Below are positions 1 to 7,207 of a stretch of 32,440 bases of DNA, one piece after another. Position numbers and translations under genes: made by a program. Position 1 is the stretch's first letter. Every line of letters starts with the position of its first letter. Below the pieces are notes generated by a model that saw only the letters and a list, made by a program, of their open reading frames with translations, made no database searches and was not told the origin of the DNA. Source of the stretch: an uncultured bacterium (lineage in GTDB: Bacteria > Bacteroidota > Bacteroidia > Bacteroidales > Marinifilaceae); NCBI GenBank assembly GCA_905216195.1, contig CAJMSX010000044.1:1-32440 (forward strand). The letters run 5' to 3'.

Positions 1-2
1 TT

Positions 3-65
3 ACGTCCGGCTTCTACATGCTGTTCGTGGCTGCCTCCTTGGCTTTGGCTGCCGCTGTTTCCTGA
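3..65 (+). CDS. C-terminal end of a membrane protein, possibly an MFS-type transporter (partial)
   Basis: Reading frame 3 is open from the window edge to a TGA at 63-65. It encodes about 20 residues that are almost entirely small and hydrophobic (SGFYMLFVAASLALAAAVS), as in the last transmembrane helix of a transporter. The other two forward frames also run on, so the choice rests on composition and on a stop followed directly by AT-rich non-coding sequence. The transporter family cannot be decided from so little; MFS is a guess. The start lies outside the window. Confidence 0.4.
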   Translation, partial: TSGFYMLFVAASLALAAAVS

Positions 66-349
66 GTTTTGGTTTTCTTTGTTCATATTACAAGATATTT
101 AAAGGTTATATTGCTTAGTGGAACGGATTTAACAAAAATATGTTGTTTAATAACTGGTAAATAAGCCTAAGCAAACCTTGAAGGAAAAATAATTTAGTTA
201 TAAAAAGCTGATTTGTTACTAGGAATGTTTATTTAGTATAAATAATGGTAAAATTCTCGTGTATAAAAAAAGTGAAAACCCCCGTTTCTTACTGAGGGGG
301 ATTTTCACTGAGGTTTGTGGAAGGAGTGAAATTTCGGAAAACAGCTACC
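66..349. other. AT-rich intergenic region
   Basis: No convincing gene is seen. The stretch is AT-rich and holds one clear structure, the hairpin at 271-309. A short forward frame beginning at 259 crosses that hairpin and runs antisense to the DJ-1/PfpI remnant, so it is not taken as a gene. Confidence 0.5.
271..309 (-). terminator. Rho-independent terminator of the DJ-1/PfpI remnant
   Basis: The arms AGTGAAAACCCCC (271-283) and GGGGGATTTTCACT (296-309) pair with a single bulged A. Read on the minus strand, the hairpin is followed by a run of seven T (264-270). It lies about 40 bases past the stop of the minus-strand gene, which fits an intrinsic terminator for that gene. Confidence 0.75.
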
Positions 350-691
350 TCATCTCAAAGCTTCCAGGAGCTGGGGCATTAACTCCGGAAGGCTATGTTC
401 GCATTGGGCTGTATAGAAATTATCGTCTGTTACGGCCGTTTCATCGGTAGCCTTCCCTTTTTGAATAGCCGGTTTTGCCAAGGGGTGAATCGCCAATTTT
501 TTACCTTCCGTCACTCCGGCCATTTCAAACATCAGGGCTGCGGCACAATGCCCGATCATAAGTTTATGCCGGTCTGCAAATTCCTGGATTACGGACAGCA
601 GGTCGCGGTTGAACGCTTTATCGGCATTGGCACTGAACACCGGTACAGCGTCTCCGCAGGAAAATACCAGTGCATCATCTTGAATTTTAGG
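350..691 (-). pseudogene. 5'-truncated DJ-1/PfpI family protein
   Basis: The product resembles the C-terminal two thirds of a DJ-1/PfpI (class I glutamine amidotransferase-like) protein. The nucleophile-elbow-like motif IGHCAAALMF is present, followed by EGKKLAIHP and DDNFYTAQ and the family's usual C-terminal helix. Related Bacteroidota proteins are about 180 residues, and the first 60-70 residues with the opening Rossmann strands are absent. The frame stays open upstream to a TAG at 737-739 and reads family-like sequence (DDALVFSCGDAVPVF) before the only plausible start, a GTG at 638-640. Homology therefore begins before any start codon, which points to a 5' deletion rather than a short gene. 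The next gene is a divergent HxlR regulator, which often controls neighbours of this kind. A short protein initiated at the GTG cannot be excluded. Confidence 0.65.
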
Positions 692-713
692 AGTGAAACG
701 ATAGTTATTTTTA

Positions 714-734
714 GTAAGTTTATTACTTTTGTAA
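714..734 (+). promoter_or_regulatory. Candidate HxlR operator over a -7 element
   Basis: GTAA (714-717), TTAC (723-726) and GTAA (731-734) form two overlapping inverted repeats, GTAA-N5-TTAC and TTAC-N4-GTAA. A Bacteroidota -7 box TACTTTTG (724-731, TAnnTTTG) sits inside the second, pointing toward the HxlR gene. No TTTG is found at the expected -33 spacing. The arrangement would suit autoregulation by a winged-helix dimer. The related motif AATGCTAA (733-740) recurs inverted at 802-809. Confidence 0.4.
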
Positions 735-842
735 TGCTAAGGTAAGGAGGGATGGTAACATAAACAAGAACGTACTGGAAGATAAGCTACTTACTCCCTT
801 GTTAGCATTGTTGAAAAAGAGGGAAGTGGAAAAAGTTAAAAA

Positions 843-1247
843 ATGCAAAATTTTTATCATACAGAAATTTGTCCGATTCGGGATATACTGAGCCGGCTCA
901 GCAGCAAGTGGGGAATGTTGATTCTGGTGACGCTGAATGCCAATGGGAGGATGCGTTTCAGTGATATTCAAAAAAGCATAGGGGATATTTCTCAGCGTAT
1001 GCTTGCCGTCACTCTTCGCACCCTCGAAGCGGACGGACTGGTTAGCCGGAAAGTATATGCGGAAGTACCCCCTCGGGTAGAATATTGCCTGACGGAAAGG
1101 GGGTATAGCCTGATACCTTATGTGGAGGGCTTGGTGGAGTGGGCGGTTTTCAACATACCGCAGATCCTCCTGGAGCGGGAAGAGAAAGAAGGCGGGAAAA
1201 AGGGAAATTCCGCGGGGAATGAAAGCGGTAGTTTTCTGGCCGGATAG
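843..1247 (+). CDS. HxlR-family winged-helix transcriptional regulator
   Basis: This is a 134-residue DNA-binding regulator with the whole HxlR layout. It has an N-terminal CPIRD motif with Cys10, the SSKWGMLIL helix, the wing-helix region around residues 38-70 (FSDIQKSIGDISQRML and TLEADGLVSRK), and the PPRVEYCLTERG hairpin before a dimerisation helix. In characterised family members a cysteine near the N-terminus senses reactive electrophiles or oxidants, so Cys10 may do the same here; that is inference. The last 25 residues are charged and low in complexity, longer than usual. The gene faces away from the DJ-1/PfpI remnant with a candidate operator between them, and the AlkZ-like gene follows on the same strand. 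The ATG at 843 is preceded by an A-rich stretch, as is usual in this phylum. Confidence 0.85.
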   Translation: MQNFYHTEICPIRDILSRLSSKWGMLILVTLNANGRMRFSDIQKSIGDISQRMLAVTLRTLEADGLVSRKVYAEVPPRVEYCLTERGYSLIPYVEGLVEWAVFNIPQILLEREEKEGGKKGNSAGNESGSFLAG

Positions 1248-1318
1248 AAGGGAGTAAAGCCGATATCCGGGCGACAAGCGGTATGCCGGAACATCGGGTG
1301 AATTTTATCGGAAGTAAT

Positions 1319-2389
1319 ATGCAAGCGATTTCAGAGCAAGAAAAAATCAGGAATATACGTCTGAAGTGCCATCAACTGGCAGAACCCCAATTCGAGCGTC
1401 CGGAGGATTTGGTAGAATGGATGGGGGCTATCCAGGCACAGGATTATACGATGGTAAAATGGGCGGTAGGAATGCGTTTAAAATCGGCGACTGCGGCGAG
1501 TTTTCACCAGGCTTTGGAGAAAGGAGCGATCGTACGTACGCATGTTCTGCGGCCGACCTGGCATCTGGTGGCAGGGAGAGATATACGGTGGATGCTTCAA
1601 CTAACCGCTCCCCGGGTAAAAAAAACGGTAGATGCCTGGGTGAAGGGAAGCGGATTGGAAATACCCGAAAAACTGTATACCGCCTGTAATGATCTGATCG
1701 GTAAGATGCTGTCCGGTTATCGCTGTCTCACGCGGGAAGAAATCGGCTTAGAGTTACAAAAAGCGGGAATTGCAGTCGATAACGACCGGATCCGACCGTA
1801 TTTGTTGAGAGCGGAAACCGAGGGGATTGTATGTAGTGGGGCGGATAAAGAGGGAAAGCCTTCCTATGCCTTGTTGGAAGAGCATATAGCGCCGGCCCCG
1901 AAATTATATCCCGACGAAGCCTTAGGAAGATTGGCTCTTCAATATTTTCGGAGTCATTCTCCGGCTACCCTGAACGATTTTGTCTGGTGGTCGGGCTTAC
2001 CGGTGAGGGAAGCCCGTAAAGCGGTTCATTCGATCGGCGACCGTTTGGTACGGGAATGTATAGATACTCAGGAATTTTTTATTTTTGAGAGATGTAGGGA
2101 AATAAAGTCCCCAAACCTGTTTCATTTTATGCCTCCTTATGATGAATATCTGATAAGCTATAAAGAGCGGTCTGCGGTAATTTCAACAGAGCATCAGGCT
2201 AAAGCTTTTAATAAATGGGGGATATTTTATCCTGTAATTTTATATAAAGGCAGAGTGGTGGGAAATTGGAACCGGTCCGTTAGAAAAGGGAAAATTTCTG
2301 TCAGGGCTTCATTTTTTGAACCGGATGTGGAAAAGGACCCGGAAGGATTAGCTGCGGCTGAAGACAAATACAGCTCGTTTATCGGTTAA
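1319..2389 (+). CDS. AlkZ-like winged-helix DNA glycosylase (HTH_42 family)
   Basis: The product (356 residues from this start) belongs to the winged-helix HTH_42 family that includes the DNA glycosylases AlkZ and YcaQ/AlkX, which excise bulky alkylated bases or unhook crosslinks. The catalytic motif is visible as WMGAIQAQDY with Gln39 and Gln41, the QxQ form typical of AlkZ and AlkZ-like enzymes; YcaQ has QxD. Downstream come TWHLVAGRDIRWM, a winged-helix stretch rich in basic residues, and FHFMPPYDEYLISY, all usual in the family. The ATG at 1319 is preferred because GGAAG lies just upstream and the family homology begins soon after; an in-frame ATG at 1283 would add 12 residues. The HxlR gene ends 71 bases before, so the two may share a transcript. 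Substrate is unknown, since many family members have no tested activity. Confidence 0.8.
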   Translation: MQAISEQEKIRNIRLKCHQLAEPQFERPEDLVEWMGAIQAQDYTMVKWAVGMRLKSATAASFHQALEKGAIVRTHVLRPTWHLVAGRDIRWMLQLTAPRVKKTVDAWVKGSGLEIPEKLYTACNDLIGKMLSGYRCLTREEIGLELQKAGIAVDNDRIRPYLLRAETEGIVCSGADKEGKPSYALLEEHIAPAPKLYPDEALGRLALQYFRSHSPATLNDFVWWSGLPVREARKAVHSIGDRLVRECIDTQEFFIFERCREIKSPNLFHFMPPYDEYLISYKERSAVISTEHQAKAFNKWGIFYPVILYKGRVVGNWNRSVRKGKISVRASFFEPDVEKDPEGLAAAEDKYSSFIG

Positions 2390-2717
2390 TGCTATAAAGA
2401 AGGGTTTCTTTTCTTCGATTCAGGCGTAAATAGGTGAAGGTCATGTTTCAAGTTTCCGGGATCCCGGTCTGCTGTTCGGTCTGCGTTCGGAAAATTACCG
2501 GGAAAAACCGTTTGCTTTTTCTTTTGCACTTTTGTTTCAGTTACCCTTTATCCCCTTACCGGAATCCGGAAGTATAAAGTTTACTTAATCAATCATAAAG
2601 CAACTCATATATACATAAAAATAATGAAAATGCTTGGTGATATTTTGTAAAATCCTTATGCCGTATGTATTTTTGTATGAGTGCTAAACAGTAAAATTTA
2701 AATAACAGTTCCATCAT
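2390..2717. other. Intergenic region with a 12-bp palindrome and a promoter
   Basis: This stretch has no convincing gene. It contains a perfect palindrome CCGGGATCCCGG (2456-2467), a short direct repeat CGGTCTGC (2465-2472 and 2477-2484), and the promoter of the following gene at 2644-2675. No T-tailed terminator for the preceding gene was found. Confidence 0.55.
2644..2675 (+). promoter_or_regulatory. Bacteroidota-type promoter for the YbjN-like/protease unit
   Basis: TTTG (2644-2647) and TATTTTTG (2668-2675, fitting TAnnTTTG) are separated by 20 bases, the spacing known for the main sigma factor of Bacteroides. The start codon is 42 bases past the -7 box, leaving a short leader. Confidence 0.65.
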
Positions 2718-3860
2718 ATGAAGCAAACATTCAGTTACCATATACCGGTGGTCGCTTCGACGGCCGGCAAGGCAAGTGAAGCTATTTTCGACCGGAGTAT
2801 AGAGAGGTTCGAAAAGGGGGAATACCTGAAAGCGTTCCACCTTTTGTTAGACTCTATTGATAAGGAGATCCGGGTGAAATACGGAAATACCGGAGGAACG
2901 GAATTTTGTATTCCTCACGGCCCCCTTTTTATTCGGATGAAAGTGGAAGACGAAAATTTATCCATTCGGGCTCCGTTTGTGACCTTGCCGGAGAAAAACC
3001 GGATTCCGATGATGCGGCAGCTCGTCGGTTTGAATTTCAGCGATCTGGATCTGGCGAAATTGGTTTGGAAGGAAGGAGGTTTGTATTTTGATTATAGTTG
3101 TCCTCTTTTTTGGAGTCATCCCCGGAAAATTTATTATGTGTTGAAAGAAATATGTCGGTGCGGTTCCCGGTATGATAATGAATTTCAGGAAGAATTTCAG
3201 GCGGAACGGCTTGAGGCTCCCGCTTTCGTCCCCTATGCGCCTGAAACCGTGGATTATATCTGTGAAGCCGTTCGTCAAAGTTGTGAGGAATGTCTCGAGG
3301 CTCTGAAATTTTTTGAACCTTCGCGTCAGTTTATCGATATGTGTGATGTCATTTCGATGACCTTATTAAAAATAATGTATGTGGCTCATCCTCAGGGGAA
3401 GCTGTTCCATACGTTAGAGAAGGCTATCCGGGATATGGACCGGAACATTCCTTTGGCGACGGTGGTGGCGGATGGCAAACGGATGATCGAAGAGTTACAG
3501 GAAAAACCGAGGGAGGAATGGGAGAAATATCTCTATTTTACGGAAACTTTAATTTCCGGAAAACCTTCTTCCAATCTGCAAAATATCCGGGAGGAGTACG
3601 AAAGATGTTACAAACAGGTTTCTGCCTGGATGGAGTCCGGAGCATACCGGGACGTGTGTATCCGGATAAGCTGTAAATTTTATGAAACCTATTATTACAA
3701 TCAGATGCAGGCGGAGCTGGACGCTATTTTGTCGAAAGCGTTGGAAGAGGCTTCCGCTCTTTCCTGGGACAAGGCCGCTTTTATTCTTTACGAAGCTTTG
3801 GAAAATATTATGCGGCCGCCCTTCCGGCAGAGGGAAGACTGTGTGTCCGCCGCTGCTTAA
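2718..3860 (+). CDS. Uncharacterised protein with a YbjN-like N-terminal half
   Basis: I do not recognise a named family with certainty. The first 155 residues resemble the YbjN / type III chaperone-like fold. They start with a helix (FDRSIERFEKGEYLKAFHLL), then short strands, APFVTLPEKNRIPMMRQLVGLNF, a strand pair (GGLYFDYSCPLFW) and a closing helix ending in a DNEF-type sequence. Residues about 170-370 are mainly helical, rich in Glu, Lys, Tyr and Cys, with no clear motif. There is no signal peptide or membrane segment, so the protein should be cytoplasmic. It has its own promoter, and the protease gene, which carries another YbjN-like domain, starts only 26 bases after its stop. The pair probably acts together, perhaps with this protein as partner or substrate-binding subunit. 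Confidence 0.6.
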   Translation: MKQTFSYHIPVVASTAGKASEAIFDRSIERFEKGEYLKAFHLLLDSIDKEIRVKYGNTGGTEFCIPHGPLFIRMKVEDENLSIRAPFVTLPEKNRIPMMRQLVGLNFSDLDLAKLVWKEGGLYFDYSCPLFWSHPRKIYYVLKEICRCGSRYDNEFQEEFQAERLEAPAFVPYAPETVDYICEAVRQSCEECLEALKFFEPSRQFIDMCDVISMTLLKIMYVAHPQGKLFHTLEKAIRDMDRNIPLATVVADGKRMIEELQEKPREEWEKYLYFTETLISGKPSSNLQNIREEYERCYKQVSAWMESGAYRDVCIRISCKFYETYYYNQMQAELDAILSKALEEASALSWDKAAFILYEALENIMRPPFRQREDCVSAAA

Positions 3861-3886
3861 GTTAAATCATTCTTTAAAAATTTACG

Positions 3887-4990
3887 ATGAAGCCCTGTTT
3901 ATTTCAATCTATATTTAAAGTGAGTCAGGCCCGGGGATCGGGAAGTTGTTTTTACGTGAAAGATTATGACTTGTTTGTGACGAATAGCCACGTGGTGGAG
4001 GGATTCCGCCAGGTAACCCTGGAAGATCAGGGGCGGAACCGATATCCGGCCCGGGTTATTCTGGCCAATCCTTCCCTGGATATCGCTTTGTTGAGAGCGG
4101 AAGGAGATTTTTCCCAGCTGTCCGGGGTGCCGCTTGCTTTGGATGAAGCGAGGATAGGCGGTAAAATCCGGGTAGCCGGATATCCCTTCGGCTTGCCGTT
4201 TACGGTTACCGAGGGAACGGTTTCTTCTCCCCGTCAGTATATGGGAGGACATGATCATGTACAGACCGATGCGGCCGTTAACCCGGGGAATAGCGGGGGA
4301 CCGATGTTCAATGAGAAGGGAGAGGTCATCGCTATTACGACCAGCAAATTTACCAATGCCGATAACATGGGTTTCGGTATTCCGGTGAGTTGTTTGACTC
4401 CTCTGTTGGAACAAAGCCGGAAAATCGAATCGGAGCAGTTGCATTTGCAATGCCCTTGTTGTGACGCTGTCATAGCGGAGGATCAGAATTATTGTCCGGT
4501 TTGCGGGAATAAACTCCCCTTTTACCTCTTCCAGGAACGCCGGTTGACGGATTTAGCCGTCTATTGTGAGAAAGCGATCGAAGACATGGGGGTCAATCCT
4601 TTACTGGCCCGGGTAGGACATGAAAGCTGGACTTTTCATAAAGGACGGTCGGAAATCCGGATGTTCGTCTATCAGCAAGCGTTTTTGTTCTGTACTTCGC
4701 CCATCAATGTATTACCGAAGCAGAATTTCGGACCGCTGTTGGACTACCTGCTGACGGCTGCCGATATCGGTCCCTACCGGCTCGGTCTGGAAGAGAATCA
4801 AATCTTTTTGTCTTATCGCATTCATTTGACGGATATTTTTTTGGATTCCGATGATGTGATCCGCAGAAAGATCACCGAAATGGCCAACCGGGCCGATGAA
4901 TTGGCCGGGTATTTGTCAGAAACTTTCGGTTGCGGCTTTCCGCAGAGTACCCGGGTTGCGGAAAATATTCCGGGTTCCTGCGCGGAATAG
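3887..4990 (+). CDS. Trypsin-like serine protease fused to a zinc ribbon and a YbjN-like domain
   Basis: Residues 15-175 form a trypsin/HtrA-like protease with an apparently intact triad: His35 in TNSHVVEG, Asp65 in PSLDIALL and Ser136 in NPGNSGGPMF. Residues 189-206 form a zinc ribbon (Cys189, Cys192, Cys203, Cys206). Residues about 218-350 resemble a YbjN-like domain (GVNPLLARVGHESWTF and later FGPLLDYLLTA). HtrA proteases are normally exported and carry PDZ domains; this one has neither a signal peptide nor PDZ, so it is predicted to be cytoplasmic. The gene starts 26 bases after the YbjN-like gene and is probably co-transcribed. The zinc ribbon and YbjN-like domain may bind substrate or the neighbour. 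Target and trigger are unknown. Confidence 0.75.
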   Translation: MKPCLFQSIFKVSQARGSGSCFYVKDYDLFVTNSHVVEGFRQVTLEDQGRNRYPARVILANPSLDIALLRAEGDFSQLSGVPLALDEARIGGKIRVAGYPFGLPFTVTEGTVSSPRQYMGGHDHVQTDAAVNPGNSGGPMFNEKGEVIAITTSKFTNADNMGFGIPVSCLTPLLEQSRKIESEQLHLQCPCCDAVIAEDQNYCPVCGNKLPFYLFQERRLTDLAVYCEKAIEDMGVNPLLARVGHESWTFHKGRSEIRMFVYQQAFLFCTSPINVLPKQNFGPLLDYLLTAADIGPYRLGLEENQIFLSYRIHLTDIFLDSDDVIRRKITEMANRADELAGYLSETFGCGFPQSTRVAENIPGSCAE

Positions 4991-5033
4991 GAAAGGGCCG
5001 GAGAAATTCCGGAGGGAGAAGAGAGGAGCGGCA

Positions 5034-5064
5034 TTTGTTTTCCTGTAAATATGTCGTATTTTTG
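5034..5064 (+). promoter_or_regulatory. Bacteroidota-type promoter for the thioredoxin-repeat gene
   Basis: TTTG (5034-5037) and TATTTTTG (5057-5064) are 19 bases apart, matching the Bacteroides consensus. The start codon at 5085 lies 20 bases past the -7 box, so the leader is short and the gene is probably its own transcription unit. Confidence 0.65.
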
Positions 5065-5084
5065 ATCTCAAAAAATAAAATAAT

Positions 5085-6908
5085 ATGAGAGCAGTTGTGA
5101 AAGGATGGATGATTCTGCTGGTATGGTGGATGGGAATACTGTCGTTGAAAGCCCAGGATTTGCCTGGAATGGGATGGGAAGAAGCCAGTATGCAGGCGGC
5201 GAGGGAAAAGAAGCTGGTGTTCGTTTCGGTAGGCAGGCTGCCCGAAAAGGAGGTTTTTTTGAATCCCGCGGTGAAAAATTTCTTTGAACGGTATATAGTA
5301 GCCATCCGGATGAATATGCAAAGTGAGGCGGGGAGGAATTTTGAGCCCCGTTTACTGATGCATCCTTATCCCACCTATGCTTTTCTGATGCCCTTCGGTG
5401 ACTTGCTGCTTACGGTAGACCCTTCAGAAGCAGCCCGAAAACCCCAGTTGCTGATAGAGGCCGGGAAGGAAGCCTTGAAGCTGGCTGAGATCAAGCGTAA
5501 TAACAGCCGGTCCGTGCAATTTTTAAAAATGGATTGGGAAGCTGCGCTGCGACAGGCGAAGGCTCAGGATAAACCTGTATTTCTTTATCTCGAAAAAGAA
5601 AATTGCCGGGAATGCCTTTTGATGGAAAAGAATGTTTTTAATTTGGACCGGGTGGCGGATTTTTACCGGAAAAATTTTATTTCTCTGCGTATTTCCGGGG
5701 AACAGCAAAAAAAAGTATCGGAGGAATACGGAGTGAAAGAATATCCCGCTTATTTTTTTGTAAACGGGGAAGGGAAGCTTATCTATCGAACGAGCGGATT
5801 ATTTACCGAAAAAGAATTTTTGCAGGAAGGAGAAAAGGTGCTGAAAAAAGCCCGGGGAATCTGTTTTGAGAGCGGATCCTGGCAAGAAGTATTGGATACC
5901 GCCCGGGCCAGGGGGAAAGGCATATTTGTGGACACTTACACCTGGGTCGGCGGTGAGCGGAAATCTAAAGCGCAGACGGTATACCGGGACCCGGAGGTCG
6001 CAGCTTTTTTCAATGCTCATTTTGTGAATGTGCTGTCGGACCGGGCCAGGGAGAAAGAAAATATCAGCGGGAAAAGTTTGCCTTATTCCTTGCCGGAGGC
6101 GCTCTGTTTTCTGGATTCTGCCGGGCGTTTAATGCATGTGGTTGCCGGAGTTCCGGAGGCGGAGGAATTGTTGGATGCGGCCCGGCGGGCGGTTAAGGGG
6201 CAAGGGATCATGGCTTTCATGCAGGAATACAACCAGGGAAACCGGGAAGTTGCCTTTGTGGAAGAATATATCCGCCTGTTGGGAGAAGCGGGTTGGACAA
6301 AACAAGCTGATACGGTGACCGATCGGTATCTTGTGGGATTACCACGGGAACAGTTGAAGGAAAAAAGAATCTGGGAATTGTTTCGCTTATATCTTACCGA
6401 TGTCAATTCGGAGGTATTTAAATGGGTTTATGACCATCGGCCGGAATTTTATGCTCTTTACGGAGAGCCGGCGGTGAATCGGAAACTGGAAGAGGTGTGG
6501 TTGGCGGGAGCTTATCGTTTTGCGGTAGAGTCGGGCGACCGGTATGTTTTCGATCAGACCGGTTTTAAAGAGTACGTGAAGCGACTGAAGAAAGAGAAAG
6601 TCGTTCACCGGAATTTGCTGGTGCGGAAAGCCCGGATGTATATTGCTGAAAAAACGGGAGATTGGAGAACGTTTGCGGAATTGGCTGAAGAGAGGTGGAA
6701 GGAGGAGCAGATCCCGGAGGCCGAATTGTTCGGATGGGGCGAGAAAATCAATGCGAATTGTACCGATAAGTCTATTCGCTACAAAGCGGCACGTTGGTTT
6801 GCTATGGCCGCTCTGGAACTGGAACGGAAGGAACGAATCAACGGAAGTCTGTCCCCCTCGTCTTACAAAGGTTTTTTTGAAAAACTGGTGGATGACCTGA
6901 TTAAATAA
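5085..6908 (+). CDS. Exported protein with three tandem thioredoxin-like domains
   Basis: A signal peptide (residues 1-23, ending LSLKAQ) targets this 607-residue protein to the envelope. Three thioredoxin-like units follow. Unit 1 (about 30-130) has the usual W-EEA--AAREKK opening and a Pro96 in the cis-proline position, but no CxxC. Unit 2 (about 150-258) keeps Cys174-Arg-Glu-Cys177 and YPAYFF with Pro221. Unit 3 (about 265-370) has TWVGGERKS where CxxC is expected. The last 230 residues are helical. Only the middle domain could be redox-active; the others may be binding modules. It resembles DUF255/thioredoxin-type proteins of Bacteroidota but I cannot name the family or substrate. It has its own promoter. 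Confidence 0.7.
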   Translation: MRAVVKGWMILLVWWMGILSLKAQDLPGMGWEEASMQAAREKKLVFVSVGRLPEKEVFLNPAVKNFFERYIVAIRMNMQSEAGRNFEPRLLMHPYPTYAFLMPFGDLLLTVDPSEAARKPQLLIEAGKEALKLAEIKRNNSRSVQFLKMDWEAALRQAKAQDKPVFLYLEKENCRECLLMEKNVFNLDRVADFYRKNFISLRISGEQQKKVSEEYGVKEYPAYFFVNGEGKLIYRTSGLFTEKEFLQEGEKVLKKARGICFESGSWQEVLDTARARGKGIFVDTYTWVGGERKSKAQTVYRDPEVAAFFNAHFVNVLSDRAREKENISGKSLPYSLPEALCFLDSAGRLMHVVAGVPEAEELLDAARRAVKGQGIMAFMQEYNQGNREVAFVEEYIRLLGEAGWTKQADTVTDRYLVGLPREQLKEKRIWELFRLYLTDVNSEVFKWVYDHRPEFYALYGEPAVNRKLEEVWLAGAYRFAVESGDRYVFDQTGFKEYVKRLKKEKVVHRNLLVRKARMYIAEKTGDWRTFAELAEERWKEEQIPEAELFGWGEKINANCTDKSIRYKAARWFAMAALELERKERINGSLSPSSYKGFFEKLVDDLIK

Positions 6909-7207
6909 AAAAAGTCTGTCTAACGGAAAAAAGATTTATTTCACTGAAAAATCCCCTCTGTTTCCGGGGCAAATCCGTTCCCGAAGGGAGAAAAATGTAT
7001 ACTTTCCTTTTTTTTGATTTCTTTTTTGATGCTCAATCATTAAGTGGTTGAGAGATATATATTTATGTATTTATTCCGGGCCTTATTAAAATCCATTTTT
7101 CGGAATCCGGATCGCATTTTTGGGCTTACCGTAGATTTAAAATAACGTTAAACATGAATTTTTTATATATAATATATATATTTGTATCTGTTAAAGTATA
7201 TATTTAG
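6909..7207. other. AT-rich intergenic region upstream of the PUL
   Basis: No gene is seen in this 299-base stretch. It carries T-rich runs around 7007-7027, a small hairpin CTCAATCA/TGGTTGAG near 7031-7053 without a T tail on either side, and the -7 box of the sulfatase at 7177-7184. Confidence 0.5.
7177..7184 (+). promoter_or_regulatory. Probable -7 promoter element of the first sulfatase
   Basis: TATATTTG matches TAnnTTTG and lies 23 bases before the ATG at 7208. No TTTG is found at the usual -33 position, so the promoter may need an activator or an alternative sigma factor such as the one encoded just downstream. Confidence 0.4.

Noticed and set aside
723..1277. Minus-strand frame of 184 codons opposite the HxlR gene
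   Set aside because: The HxlR protein is clear on the plus strand. The antisense frame has no motif and overlaps the regulatory region.
2456..2467. CCGGGATCCCGG palindrome considered as a regulator site
   Set aside because: It is far (about 190 bases) from the mapped promoter elements and a GC-rich 12-mer can arise by chance; recorded only as part of the intergenic region.
4998..5012. CCGGA-GAAAT-TCCGG stem after the protease gene, considered as a terminator
   Set aside because: Only five pairs and no T tail; too weak to support.
7031..7053. Hairpin CTCAATCA/TGGTTGAG after T-rich sequence, considered as a terminator
   Set aside because: The T run comes before the stem on the plus strand and the minus-strand side is followed by A-rich sequence, so neither direction has the terminator layout.
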